A stretch of DNA of 36,582 nucleotides from Comamonadaceae bacterium (lineage in GTDB: Bacteria; Pseudomonadota; Gammaproteobacteria; Burkholderiales; Burkholderiaceae_C), in the NCBI GenBank assembly GCA_027486495.1, contig JAIXOZ010000096.1, positions 1 through 36,582 on the forward strand. The letters are read 5' to 3'. The translations under genes and the position numbers were made by a program. Below are positions 1-7,728 of the stretch, one piece after another (position 1 is the first letter of the stretch; every line of letters starts with the position of its first letter). The notes beneath the pieces were generated by a model. It was given only the letters and a program-made list of their open reading frames with translations. It had not been told where the DNA came from and searched no databases.

Positions 1-408
1 AAAGACCCCCAATACAGCCGCAGTGCCAGCATCCCCCTGCCCAGCCCCACCAGCGACAGCGCCCACATCACCCAAACGGCCTGCGCCATCCTGAAACACA
101 TCTACCGCCCCGGCTACAAATACGCCAAAGCCGGCGTGATGCTGATGGACCTGCAACCAGCCACCCGCCAACAACTGACGCTGGACCTGGATGCCGACAT
201 GCCCGAAAACCGCATCCGCCTGATGCAAGCCATGGACCAGCTGAACCAGCGCTATGGACGCGGCAGCCTGGTGCTGGGCAGCGCGGGGGGCATTGGGGCC
301 CTGCCGGTTTGGGGGATGAAGCAGGAGAGGTTGTCGTCGGGGTTTACGACGGATTGGCGGGGGTTGGTCTCGGTGCAGATGGACAGTGGGCCGCCACTGC
401 TGCCGTGA
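1..408 (+). CDS. umuC: DNA polymerase V subunit UmuC, C-terminal part (5' end outside window)
   Basis: The reading frame is open from base 1 and stops at TGA 406-408, giving about 135 residues of a protein whose start lies outside the window. The segment with YRPGYKYAKAGVMLMDL near its middle, then RLMQAMDQLNQRYGRG and a C-terminal region of the type WGMKQERLSSGFTTDW, is the DUF4113-type tail of UmuC, the Y-family catalytic subunit of translesion polymerase V. That tail follows the little-finger DNA-contact domain. In the family UmuC works with cleaved UmuD after SOS induction; neither umuD nor a LexA box is visible here because the 5' side is missing. An internal ATG at 136 is not a real start, because the conserved sequence continues upstream of it. 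A plasmid or phage UmuC homologue is possible. Confidence 0.85.
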   Translation, partial: KDPQYSRSASIPLPSPTSDSAHITQTACAILKHIYRPGYKYAKAGVMLMDLQPATRQQLTLDLDADMPENRIRLMQAMDQLNQRYGRGSLVLGSAGGIGALPVWGMKQERLSSGFTTDWRGLVSVQMDSGPPLLP

Positions 409-576
409 CTTGAAAGCCCGAGTCCAGTCTTAGGGGTTGTGTTCGTTGGGGGTGGTCAGCGGCCATAATGGGTCTTCTTTGTGCCACGTCATTTGTCGGG
501 TCTCTTGAACAGACCCTTTCAACCCACTGAGGTCTGGATTTTTATCCGCTTGATCCACCAGGCCAGTGCCCCCACC

Positions 577-1527
577 ATGACCACAACCTTGAATATTCTG
601 GGCATCACCGTCCCGATTTACCTGACCATTGCCTTGGGCTATGTGTGTACGCGCATGGGGCTGTTTGCCAAAGCCGAGATGCAGGTGTTTGGACGTTTCA
701 CGCTTCAGTTGGCTTTGCCTGCCTTGCTGTTCAACGCGTTGTCGCAGCGCAGCGTGACGGAAATCTTGAATCTGAATTATTTGCTGGCTTATGCCCTGGG
801 GTCTTTGCTGGTGATGTGCCTGGGCCTGTGGTGGGCGCGCAAGGTGCTGGGGCAGAGCCTGAGTTACAGCAGCATGATGGCCATGGGCATGTCGTGCCCG
901 AACAGCGGCTTTGTCGGCTACCCCATCATTTTGCTGTCGATTGGCCCGGTGGCCGGGGTGGCGCTGGCGCTGAACATGGTGGTTGAAAACTTCTTGCTGC
1001 TGCCCTTGTTGTTGGCCATCGCCGACGCGCAGGGCCGACCCGGGCAGTGGAAAAGCGTGTGGCTGCAGACCGCTAAAAACGTGCTGCGCAACCCCATGAT
1101 TTGGGGTGTGGTGCTTGGCTTTCTGTTTTCTTTGTCGGGCCTGCAGATGCCTTCGCCTTTGGGGCGCACCATCAATTTGTTTGCGCAGTCCAGTGCTGTG
1201 CTGGCGCTGTTTGTGATTGGCGGCTCCTTGGTGGGCTTGCAGGCGCGGGGGCTGCAGGCCACCGTGCTGCCCATTGCGCTGGGCAAGTTGGTGCTGCATC
1301 CGCTGGCCATGTGGGGGGTGTTGGTGTTTTTGTTTCCCATTGAAGACCCGGCCTTGCGCGCTGCCGCTTTGCTGACCGGGGCCATGCCCATGCTGGGCAT
1401 CTTCACCATCTTGAACCAGCGCCAGGGCCATGGCACCGTGAGTGCTGCGGCCTTGTTGGTGACCACGGTGCTGTCGTTTTTCACGCTCAGTGGCTTGCTG
1501 TGGCTGTTGCAGGTTCACCCTGTGTGA
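577..1527 (+). CDS. AEC-family (auxin efflux carrier-like) transporter
   Basis: This is a hydrophobic 316-residue protein with about ten predicted membrane segments. The N-terminus (ILGITVPIYLTIALGYVCTRMGLF) and the later GALLTGAMP-like segment are typical of the AEC / membrane transport protein family, whose bacterial members export or import small organic acids such as malate or malonate. The substrate cannot be read from sequence. The frame is open from ATG 481, but the first 32 residues are polar and unlike the family, so I start at ATG 577, immediately before the first membrane helix. No good Shine-Dalgarno sequence precedes either ATG. The gene stands alone, 169 bp after the umuC fragment and 89 bp before the Stealth gene. 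Length is normal for the family, which runs about 300-320 residues. Confidence 0.85.
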   Translation: MTTTLNILGITVPIYLTIALGYVCTRMGLFAKAEMQVFGRFTLQLALPALLFNALSQRSVTEILNLNYLLAYALGSLLVMCLGLWWARKVLGQSLSYSSMMAMGMSCPNSGFVGYPIILLSIGPVAGVALALNMVVENFLLLPLLLAIADAQGRPGQWKSVWLQTAKNVLRNPMIWGVVLGFLFSLSGLQMPSPLGRTINLFAQSSAVLALFVIGGSLVGLQARGLQATVLPIALGKLVLHPLAMWGVLVFLFPIEDPALRAAALLTGAMPMLGIFTILNQRQGHGTVSAAALLVTTVLSFFTLSGLLWLLQVHPV

Positions 1528-1616
1528 TGGATTTGTTGCAGGCCCTTGGGGTCAGTGGCCCGGGCACCGGGGTGGGTATTGAAAATGCGTGTGTGGCCCG
1601 CTGATAGACTTGCCGC

Positions 1617-2825
1617 TTGAAAAATATCAGCCTCACCACCGGCCGCGCCACACACCCAGTGACCGCAGAGCCAGCCCAAGCGGGCATCCCCCACCTCAAA
1701 GACGAGCCCATTGATGTGGTGTATTTGTGGGTCGACGGCAACGATTCGAGCTGGCGGGCCAAGCGTCAAGCGGCTTTGGAACAATTGCCCCACGACACGG
1801 GCGCGGCCATGGCGCGCTACAGCAATGTAGAGGGCCGCTTTCGGGACAACCACGAGTTGCGTTACAGCCTGCGGGCACTGGAGAAGTTTTTCCCGCAGCA
1901 CGGCCATGTCTACATCGTGACCGATGCGCAGGCGCCGGACTGGTTGCGCCCTTCGGACCGGCTGACGTTGGTGGACCACCGCGAACTGATGCCCGAGGCC
2001 TCCTTGCCCACCTTCGATTCGGGCCACATCGAATCCTGGATTCACCACATTCCGGGCTTGTCTGAGCGCTATTTTTATTTCAACGACGATGTGTTTTTGG
2101 GCGCACCATTGAACCCGGCCGACTGGTTCACACCCGATGGTTTTTACCTCACTTGGTCGGACGAGCCGCTCGTCACCGACGAGGCCATGCGCATGGATGC
2201 GACTTCCCTGGAGAACGCTTGTCGCTTGTCCATCGAGTGGCTGCGTGCGCAAGCGGGCGCTGCGCTGGCGGGCCAAGCCTTGCAGCCGAGCCGCCAGCAA
2301 GATCCGCTCTACCAAAGCACTTTCCGAACCTTTGCCCATTCGCCCCGGCCCATGCGGCGCTCTCTGTTGCGCGAGCTCGAGGTGGCGGCGCCCGAGTTGT
2401 TTGAGGGGGTGCGCTCGACGGTGTTTCGAAGCTGGGACAAGCCGACCATCGTGTCGGACTTTGTGCTGCGCTGGGCGCTGGCCCATGGCTTGGCGCAGAT
2501 GCGCACTTACCGGCACCGCCATGTGTCCACAGGTGATGCGGATCAGCAGGCGCAGCTCGAGGGTTTGTCTGCCGAGTTCGGGTCGCTCGACTTTTTTTGC
2601 ATCAACGACACCACCGATGACGCGCACGCCCAAGACCCGCGTTTGCTGCAGGTGCAGTCGGTGCTGCAAGCCATGCTGCCGCAGGCTTCGGGCTTTGAGC
2701 GGTCAGGGAGCAGTGCATCGCCTACCCATGAAGCGCTGGCGGGTCAGTCGGCCGAGATTCATCAAGGTGTGCAAGCGCCTGCGGCCCACCAAAGCGTGCT
2801 GTCAGGGGATCGCCGCAGGGCTTGA
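1617..2825 (+). CDS. Stealth-family sugar-phosphate transferase (capsule/exopolysaccharide type)
   Basis: The 402-residue protein carries the conserved Stealth regions in order. CR1 is DVVYLWVDG near residue 34. CR2 is RFRDNHELRYSLRALEKFF through VYIVTD, LPTFDSGHIES and ERYFYFNDDVFLG, about residues 75-165. A CR3-like block with H-P-M around TFAHSPRPMRR follows, and a CR4-like block (FRSWDKP, FFCINDTTDD) lies near residue 320. Family members such as capsular phosphotransferases move a hexose-1-phosphate from a nucleotide sugar onto a growing glycan. The final 50 residues are polar and outside the domain. The start is uncertain: the only upstream options are TTG 1617 or GTG 1659, an in-frame TGA lies at 1602, and no Shine-Dalgarno sequence is visible. 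No capsule or polymerase genes flank it, so the acceptor glycan is unknown. Confidence 0.85.
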   Translation: MKNISLTTGRATHPVTAEPAQAGIPHLKDEPIDVVYLWVDGNDSSWRAKRQAALEQLPHDTGAAMARYSNVEGRFRDNHELRYSLRALEKFFPQHGHVYIVTDAQAPDWLRPSDRLTLVDHRELMPEASLPTFDSGHIESWIHHIPGLSERYFYFNDDVFLGAPLNPADWFTPDGFYLTWSDEPLVTDEAMRMDATSLENACRLSIEWLRAQAGAALAGQALQPSRQQDPLYQSTFRTFAHSPRPMRRSLLRELEVAAPELFEGVRSTVFRSWDKPTIVSDFVLRWALAHGLAQMRTYRHRHVSTGDADQQAQLEGLSAEFGSLDFFCINDTTDDAHAQDPRLLQVQSVLQAMLPQASGFERSGSSASPTHEALAGQSAEIHQGVQAPAAHQSVLSGDRRRA

Positions 2826-2834
2826 GGGCCTGAC

Positions 2835-3218
2835 TTAGCGCAAGGACTTGGCCGTCACGCCCGACAAGGGCAGGGCCAAGGGGTCTGATTCGCTGAGCGC
2901 ATCTTGTGGGCTGTGTGCCGGCATGCTTGCAGCGGCCGCAGCGTTGTGAGTTCCTGCGCGGTCTTGGGCTTTTTGCAGGGCCTGGTGTTTGGTGGCGCGA
3001 CCGCGCACCCGCATGCACCAGACCCGAAAGGACCTGGCCTTGAGGTGCTCACGCATCAGGGCGATGACCTGCGCCTCGCTCAAACCAAATTGCAGGGCCA
3101 TGGCTTCGAACGGCGTGTCGTCTTGCCAAGCCATGCCGATGACGGCGGACACGTCGGCGGTGCTCATGGCCCCATGCCAGTCGTTTTCGGGGTCTGCGGG
3201 CAAATCGGGTTGTGTCAT
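2835..3218 (-). CDS. DUF2805 / TIGR03643 family protein
   Basis: The core around MAWQDDTPFEAM, FGLSEAQVIALMRE, SFRVWCMRVRGRATKH matches the DUF2805 (TIGR03643) family: small soluble proteins with a helix-turn-helix-like region and no established function. This member is longer than the usual 80-90 residues because of an extra Ala/Ser-rich tail (AAAAASMPAHSPQDALSES...). The start is open. ATGs at 3263, 3218 and 3167 are all in frame; 3218 is a compromise, since 3263 lies only 11 bp from a palindromic repeat. Family members are often found near photolyase/cryptochrome genes, but none is present here. It points the same way as the cobalamin-binding regulator upstream, with the repeat lying between them. 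Confidence 0.75.
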   Translation of the reverse strand: MTQPDLPADPENDWHGAMSTADVSAVIGMAWQDDTPFEAMALQFGLSEAQVIALMREHLKARSFRVWCMRVRGRATKHQALQKAQDRAGTHNAAAAASMPAHSPQDALSESDPLALPLSGVTAKSLR

Positions 3219-3274
3219 GGGCCGGTTCGGTTGGGGTCTGCCGGGGCGGTCGGTGTGCTGCATCTTCAGACGTG

Positions 3275-3369
3275 GTCATCCCGGGCGAAGACCCGGCATT
3301 CAGTGGGCACCGCTGCCCTTTGCAAAAACCTGCAGTGTGCAATGGATCCCGGCTCAAGGCCGGGATGAC
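3275..3369. repeat. CCCGG palindromic repeat, copy 1 (95 bp, 10-bp terminal inverted repeats)
   Basis: The ends are perfect 10-bp inverted repeats, GTCATCCCGG at 3275-3284 and CCGGGATGAC at 3360-3369. Each arm also folds on itself: CCCGGG with CCCGG around GCGAAGA, and TCCCGG with CCGGGA around CTCAAGG. A diverged second copy in the opposite orientation lies at 12009-12079. It sits 7 bp beyond the stop codon of the minus-strand cobalamin-binding gene. No open frame or transposase is associated, so it looks like a REP- or MITE-like dispersed element that may also act as an mRNA 3'-end structure. Confidence 0.75.
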
Positions 3370-3376
3370 ACAGCGC

Positions 3377-4303
3377 TCAGGTGTTGGCCACCGGGCTGGG
3401 GCCTGAGCGAAACGAAGCGGCGAGGACCACGGCTTCTTTCACGTCCACACAGATGCCATCGGCGCCCAGGGTGCGGGCGTCGTGCGATTGCACGGTGAAG
3501 ATGGGGCCGCCCAGCAGCACGCCGGGCTCGGGGTTGCCCGATGCGGCCTTGAGGGCGCGGATCAGGCCCGGCAAGGTTTTGAGTTGCGCTTCGGTGGCAC
3601 ACGAGATGCCGATCACATCAAACCACTCGTTGCTGACCGCGTGCACCAGTTCTTTTTCGGAGAGCGAGATTTCGATCACCACGTCCCAGCCTGCTTTGCG
3701 GAAAAAGTCGGACACGATGGTCATGCCCAAAAAATGCTGTGAGCCGGGGGCCGAGGCCAGCATGATGCGCTGCACATCGCCGCCCAGTTGCGGACCATTT
3801 TGGTATTCGAAACCCAGGCGGTGCGTGATCTCGTGCATGCGCACCAGGCCACAAGTGACTTCGGTGAAGTCGCACAGGTCTTGCTCCCACATCAGGCCCA
3901 ATTGCCGAGCGGCCGGAGCGATCAGCTCCAGAAAAATCCGGTCGGTGGTGATGCCTTGGTGCAGCAATTCATCGATGAATTGCGTGGTCTCGGTCGCCTG
4001 ACTGGATTTGCTCAGGGCCACAAACGTGGCCAGTTGTTTGGGCGAAATGGCTGGGCCCTGTGTGGTGGGGTCCGCTTCGGCCTGCGACACCCGGTGCGCC
4101 TGCACCAGTCGGGGGATGATTTGGGTCTCGATGACCTCGGTCAGGGACTTTTTGCAGTCGTCCTGAGCGTTGAAGTTGTCGGCGTTGTTGGGCTTGGCCT
4201 GAAAGGCGCTCACGCGTTGTCCCAAGGACGACATGAGGGTGAGCAAGGCGCTTGCATGTGCCTTCAACGGGTTGAAGTGCAGGCCCGGTAGATTGAGGTA
4301 CAT
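3377..4303 (-). CDS. Cobalamin-binding regulator, AerR/PpaA-like
   Basis: The 308-residue soluble protein has a helical cap segment (ARQLGLMWEQDLCDFTEVTCGLVRMHEI, about residues 132-160) followed by a Rossmann-like B12-binding domain. The domain motif is APGSQHFLG, so the cobalt-ligand His is near residue 190, and GVLLGG stands in for the later GG loop. The usual DxHxxG reads SQHFLG, a form I associate with the AerR/PpaA light- and B12-responsive antirepressors that act on PpsR/CrtJ in phototrophic proteobacteria. About 110 N-terminal residues are unassigned. The longest frame uses TTG 4315; I chose ATG 4303 and cannot exclude the former. No photosynthesis genes, ppsR or methyltransferase partner lie nearby, so the regulatory role is inferred. 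It is divergent from aqpZ. Confidence 0.75.
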   Translation of the reverse strand: MYLNLPGLHFNPLKAHASALLTLMSSLGQRVSAFQAKPNNADNFNAQDDCKKSLTEVIETQIIPRLVQAHRVSQAEADPTTQGPAISPKQLATFVALSKSSQATETTQFIDELLHQGITTDRIFLELIAPAARQLGLMWEQDLCDFTEVTCGLVRMHEITHRLGFEYQNGPQLGGDVQRIMLASAPGSQHFLGMTIVSDFFRKAGWDVVIEISLSEKELVHAVSNEWFDVIGISCATEAQLKTLPGLIRALKAASGNPEPGVLLGGPIFTVQSHDARTLGADGICVDVKEAVVLAASFRSGPSPVANT

Positions 4304-4470
4304 CCAGAGGTCCAAAAGTAAGTTTTGACCTTAACTCTTTCAACGTTTTCTCGCAAGGCTTTAGGCCGGGGCTTGCCTAGGGGTTATCACCCGGAAGCCT
4401 GGTGTTTGTCGGGCAATACCTGAGCAGCCCTTCACGTTCAGGCTGAACATAAAGCGTTGGATGTGCGAAT

Positions 4471-4535
4471 GAGTTGAATTTTAAAATATAAAAAATAACA
4501 AAATTTATCTTACTTAAATGTTATTTTTTCAGGCC
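4471..4535. promoter_or_regulatory. AT-rich intergenic promoter tract upstream of aqpZ
   Basis: The 299-bp gap between the divergent cobalamin-binding gene and aqpZ contains a sharply AT-rich stretch unlike the GC-rich surroundings, with TTTTAAAATATAAAAAATAA at its centre. Several overlapping TATAAA/TAAAAT -10-like hexamers occur, with TTGAAT and TTGGAT as possible -35 elements, and I cannot choose one pair. It most plausibly holds the aqpZ promoter and may hold an UP-element-like or curved segment for the divergent gene. Confidence 0.4.
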
Positions 4536-4602
4536 GTCATCAGTAAACTGGCTCGCGCCTGACAAGGGCGTTTTTCACATTCAAAACACAAGGAAATAGA
4601 AC

Positions 4603-5292
4603 ATGAAGCGATATGGAGCCGAATTTTTGGGGACCTTCTGGCTGGTGCTGGGCGGTTGCGGCAGTGCTGTTGTGGCTGCTGCATTTCCGCAGGTGGGTAT
4701 TGGCCTGCATGGTGTGTCCTTGGCTTTTGGCCTGACGGTGTTGACCATGGCTTTTGCCATTGGACACATCTCGGGTTGTCACCTGAACCCGGCGGTGTCC
4801 ATCGGTTTGTGGGCCGGTGGTCGTTTCCCGGCCAATCAACTCTTGCCCTACATCGTGGCGCAGGTTTTGGGTGGCGTGGTGGCTGGGGGCGTTTTGTACC
4901 TGATCGCCAGTGGCGCTGCTGGTTTTGATGTCAGCAAGGGCTTTGCTTCCAATGGCTTTGGCGCTCACTCGCCAGGGGGCTATTCGATGATGGCGGCGTT
5001 TTTGACCGAAGTGGTGATGACCATGTTCTTTTTAATCATCATCTTGGGGGCCACCGACAAACGTGCGCCTGCTGGCTTTGCGCCCATTGCCATTGGCTTG
5101 GCCCTGACGCTGATCCACTTGATCAGCATTCCCGTGACCAACACCTCGGTCAACCCAGCGCGCAGCACAGGCGTGGCTTTGTATGTGGGTGACTGGGCCG
5201 TCGCGCAGTTGTGGCTGTTCTGGCTGGCCCCGATCGTGGGTGGGGTACTGGGTGCTGGCGCTTACCGCCTGATTGCCAGCGAAGACAAATAA
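4603..5292 (+). CDS. aqpZ: Aquaporin Z, water channel
   Basis: The 229-residue protein of the major intrinsic protein family has six membrane segments and both half-helix motifs, HLNPAVSIG (Asn62-Pro63-Ala64) and [10 protein letters not shown] (Asn184-Pro185-Ala186). The selectivity-filter positions read Phe42, His172, Thr181 and Arg187. This is the E. coli AqpZ set, which favours water over glycerol. The length matches AqpZ (231 residues). The Shine-Dalgarno sequence AAGGAAA lies about 9 bases before ATG 4603. The gene is single, preceded by an AT-rich promoter tract, and runs tail-to-tail into the glycerophosphodiesterase gene across a shared hairpin. The family role is rapid osmotic water exchange across the inner membrane. 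Confidence 0.96.
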   Translation: MKRYGAEFLGTFWLVLGGCGSAVVAAAFPQVGIGLHGVSLAFGLTVLTMAFAIGHISGCHLNPAVSIGLWAGGRFPANQLLPYIVAQVLGGVVAGGVLYLIASGAAGFDVSKGFASNGFGAHSPGGYSMMAAFLTEVVMTMFFLIIILGATDKRAPAGFAPIAIGLALTLIHLISIPVTNTSVNPARSTGVALYVGDWAVAQLWLFWLAPIVGGVLGAGAYRLIASEDK

Positions 5293-5313
5293 AAACCAGG
5301 AGCGCGGCTCCTG
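5288..5313 (-). terminator. Rho-independent terminator of the glycerophosphodiesterase gene
   Basis: A 7-bp stem, CAGGAGC at 5297-5303 pairing with GCTCCTG at 5307-5313 around a GCG loop, lies between two convergent genes. Read on the minus strand the stem is followed by GTTTTTATTT, a proper U-tract, so it terminates the minus-strand gene ending at 5326. On the plus strand, behind aqpZ, the U-tract is poor (the nearest run is TTTT about 10 bases on). Confidence 0.75.
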
Positions 5314-5325
5314 CTGAGATGCTTT

Positions 5326-6306
5326 TCAGTGGCCGATGCCACGCTCCTTGAGCAGCGCTGCAGCGATGTCCGGGCGGTCGGTCACCAGGCCGTCCACCCC
5401 CAAGTCCAGCATTTGGCCCATGCTTTGGCGGTCGTTCACGGTCCAGGCCAGCACTTTGAGGCCCAGACTTTGGGCCTCGCGCACTTTTTGAGCATCGAGC
5501 TCGCGCCAGAACGATGACCAGTGTGAGCCGCCAGCGGCCTTGATCATTTGGGGCACTGAGCCATGTTGCGCGTGCTGAAAACCTGCCGTCCAAGCCGAGG
5601 GCTGGCCCGACTTGATGCCCAGGTTGTCCAAAGCCGCCAGTTGCGCGGTGATGTAAACCGTGGGCATGCCGGGCGCGAGTTTTTGCACCGCTTGAAGGGT
5701 GCGCCAGTCGAACGACAAAATCTGCACCCGTTCGCTCATGCCGTGGTCTTTGATGTCTTGCAGCAGCAGCCGCACAAACCGCTCGGGGTCGGGCGTTTGG
5801 TCGGGCCGTTGTGGGGTGATCTTGGTTTCGATGGCGAATTTGACTTGGGTGTGGCCTTGGGTTTTGACCAGCTCAAACAGGTCTTTCAGACGGGGAATGC
5901 GCACGCCGTCCAGGCCCTTTTGCTCTGAAAATGTCTGGGCATACCGCGATGTCGGGTTGATGCGTCCGACATCGTAGCTTTGCAACTGTTCAAAGCTCAG
6001 TTGCCGGATGTCAGGGCCTTTGCTGCTCAGAAAGCGGCCTTGGGCGTCGCGGGTGATATCGGGGTTCAGTGCTGGGTCGTGGCTGATCACCAGCACGTCG
6101 TCTTGGGTGACCACCACGTCCAGCTCCAGCGTGGTCACACCCATTTGCAGCGCCAAGGCAAAGGAGGGCTGGGTGTTTTCGGCCAAGAGGCCGCGTGCAC
6201 CCCGGTGGCCTTGCAGGTCGATGGTGCGTTGCGCTGGGCTGGGCAGGCTCAGAGCCATCAGCAGTGCGCACAAGGCGACTTTCAGCTGTGTCCATTTCGT
6301 TTTCAT
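5326..6306 (-). CDS. Periplasmic glycerophosphodiester phosphodiesterase
   Basis: The 326-residue secreted enzyme begins with a signal peptide (MKTKWTQLKVALCALLMALS, cleavage probably near Ala25). The GDPD catalytic motifs follow at once: His34-Arg35 in GHRGARG, Glu61 and Asp63 in TLELDVVVTQDD, and His76 in VISHDP. The C-terminal half contains KFAIETK and VLAWTVND, also typical. The family hydrolyses deacylated phospholipids to glycerol-3-phosphate and an alcohol, in the GlpQ manner. ATG 6306 is preceded by AAGGATC. The gene has its own terminator. The neighbouring PlsC-like acyltransferase on the same strand suggests a loose lipid theme, but 159 bp with a hairpin separate them, so one operon is not assured. 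Confidence 0.92.
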   Translation of the reverse strand: MKTKWTQLKVALCALLMALSLPSPAQRTIDLQGHRGARGLLAENTQPSFALALQMGVTTLELDVVVTQDDVLVISHDPALNPDITRDAQGRFLSSKGPDIRQLSFEQLQSYDVGRINPTSRYAQTFSEQKGLDGVRIPRLKDLFELVKTQGHTQVKFAIETKITPQRPDQTPDPERFVRLLLQDIKDHGMSERVQILSFDWRTLQAVQKLAPGMPTVYITAQLAALDNLGIKSGQPSAWTAGFQHAQHGSVPQMIKAAGGSHWSSFWRELDAQKVREAQSLGLKVLAWTVNDRQSMGQMLDLGVDGLVTDRPDIAAALLKERGIGH

Positions 6307-6343
6307 GCGAGATCCTTGAAGGTCTGGAGGGGTCGGGTGTCCA

Positions 6344-6370
6344 TCACACCGCCCAACTTTGGCGGTGTGA
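6344..6370. other. Perfect 10-bp inverted repeat upstream of the glycerophosphodiesterase gene
   Basis: TCACACCGCC (6344-6353) and GGCGGTGTGA (6361-6370) are exact reverse complements separated by seven bases. The hairpin lies 38 bp ahead of the start codon at 6306 and 96 bp behind the stop of the PlsC-like gene on the same strand. There is no U-tract on either side. It could be a dyad operator, a leader hairpin or a Rho-assisted 3' end. Confidence 0.5.
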
Positions 6371-6465
6371 ATCTCTACCGGGACTTGGTCAGCACCAGGT
6401 GGCGGCTGGGTCTAAGCCAGCAGCGCTTGTTGTCAATGCTGCTGAATTTTGGGGCCATGAACCCA

Positions 6466-7059
6466 TCACGCCTTGGTTTGAAATTGGTCGGCGTTTTTGC
6501 CTTTGAAGGGCGCGTAAAAATTTTGGATGGCGGCCATGTCGGCGTCTACATCGCCCGTGGGCGTGAACACCGGGCCCAGACCGCTGCGTCGGGTGCTGTA
6601 GTCCATGTAGGCCAGCACGATGGGGACTTGGGCTTGCTGGGCGATGTAATAAAAACCAGTTTTCCAGTAGCGCGTTTTGCTGCGTGTGCCTTCGGGTGGC
6701 ACGATCAATTGCACCGGGCCTTGTGCCTGCGCCAGTGCTTGCGCAGAGGCCGTGACGAGGTTGGTCGATTGTTCGCGGTTGACCGCAATGCCGCCCAGCC
6801 AGCGCATCAGGGGGCCAAAGGGGAACTTAAAAATGCTTTGCTTGCCCATCCAAAAAGGCGTCAGGCGCAGCGCAAAGGCCACCATCAGCGTGTAGGGCAA
6901 GTCCCAGTTGCTGGTGTGTGGCGCGGCAATCAGCACGCTTTTGTGACCGGCGGGTGGCAATGCCCCTTCGACGCGCCAACCGGTTGCACGCAAAAAACCA
7001 ATGGAAAACCAGCGCAGAAAGGTGTTGACGATCGGGGTGGTGAAGATGGTGCGCTGCAT
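6466..7059 (-). CDS. PlsC-like 1-acyl-glycerol-3-phosphate acyltransferase family protein
   Basis: The 197-residue protein has the acyltransferase block I HTSNWD (His and Asp in the HX4D arrangement), block II-like GKQSIFKFPFG, and block III PPEGTRS. These define the LPLAT/PlsC fold that moves acyl chains onto lysophosphatidate or related acceptors at the inner membrane. It is shorter than E. coli PlsC (245 residues) and lacks a long N-terminal membrane anchor. This resembles the subgroup of small acyltransferases whose acceptor is uncertain. The frame is open up to 7167, but the extra 36 residues are polar and unlike the family, so I start at ATG 7059. No Shine-Dalgarno sequence is evident. 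It is divergent from the CoA-transferase pseudogene, 142 bp away. Confidence 0.85.
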   Translation of the reverse strand: MQRTIFTTPIVNTFLRWFSIGFLRATGWRVEGALPPAGHKSVLIAAPHTSNWDLPYTLMVAFALRLTPFWMGKQSIFKFPFGPLMRWLGGIAVNREQSTNLVTASAQALAQAQGPVQLIVPPEGTRSKTRYWKTGFYYIAQQAQVPIVLAYMDYSTRRSGLGPVFTPTGDVDADMAAIQNFYAPFKGKNADQFQTKA

Positions 7060-7201
7060 GGTGAAGAAGTATCGCCGAAGAGGTGTCTGTGTACTGCCGC
7101 ACGCTGTGCTGATTTTTTTCGAGGCAATGCCCGGCCCTTGCGAGACACATGGCCGCATGCTTGCCACCGATAATGCCCGCCCAACCTAGAAGGAAAGCAG
7201 C

Positions 7202-7698
7202 ATGGGCGTTGCATTGAGTGGATTGCGGGTTCTTAATTTGACCAGTGTCCTGATGGGCCCATTTGCCACGCAGCTGATGGCGGACGTGGGGGGATGTGAT
7301 CAAGTTCGAGTCGCCCGCCGGGGACGCAGAGCGCGGCATGGGTCCGATGCGGAACGCGGTTATGGGCTCGATCTTTTTGCCTGTCAACCGCAACAAGCGC
7401 AGCCTGGTGTTGGACCAGAAACAGCCCGAGGGCTTGTAAGCGTTCTTCAAGCGGGTGGAGAGCGCCGATGTGGTGGTCAACAACATGCGGCCACAGGCCA
7501 TGCAGCGACTGGGGATCGATGACGAGCGACTCCAGGCCATCAACCCCCGCATCATTCATGCCGGTCTGTATGCAAAAACTGGCCCCGCGTTGGGGTCAGC
7601 ACAGCGCCGGGGTGTTGCGCGAGGCGGGCTTGAGCGAAGCGGACATTGACGGTCTGCACAAGCGCGGCGTGGGTCATATGACGGGTGTTTGCCCATGA
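7202..7698 (+). pseudogene. CaiB/BaiF (family III) CoA-transferase remnant
   Basis: A good start (AAGGAAAGCAGC then ATG 7202) opens the family III N-terminus LRVLNLTSVLMGPFATQLMADVG. About two bases are missing near 7291-7293. The expected continuation DVIKFESPAGDAERGMG...NRNKRSLVLDQKQPEG then appears in another frame and meets an in-frame TAA at 7437-7439. After the stop the frame resumes with ADVVVNNMRPQAMQRLG to INPRIIHAGLY near 7570. The sequence then jumps to a typical family C-terminus, PRWGQHSAGVLREAGLSEADI, in a third frame, ending at TGA 7696-7698. About 270 codons of the middle are gone. Intact members have 390-410 residues and exchange CoA between acids; this one cannot be active. 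It lies 30 bp ahead of the acyl-CoA dehydrogenase pair and was probably the first gene of that operon. Confidence 0.88.
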
Positions 7699-7728
7699 AT
7701 GGAAAGAACGTGAAGACTTTGTTGAAAA

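Noticed and set aside
430..1518. Long minus-strand open frame of 362 codons opposite the AEC transporter
   Set aside because: It is an antisense shadow: Gln/His-rich with no domain, while the opposite strand encodes a clear membrane transporter.
3275..3369. Possible insertion-sequence end or CRISPR repeat
   Set aside because: There is no transposase, no spacer-repeat periodicity and no target duplication; a dispersed palindromic repeat explains it better.
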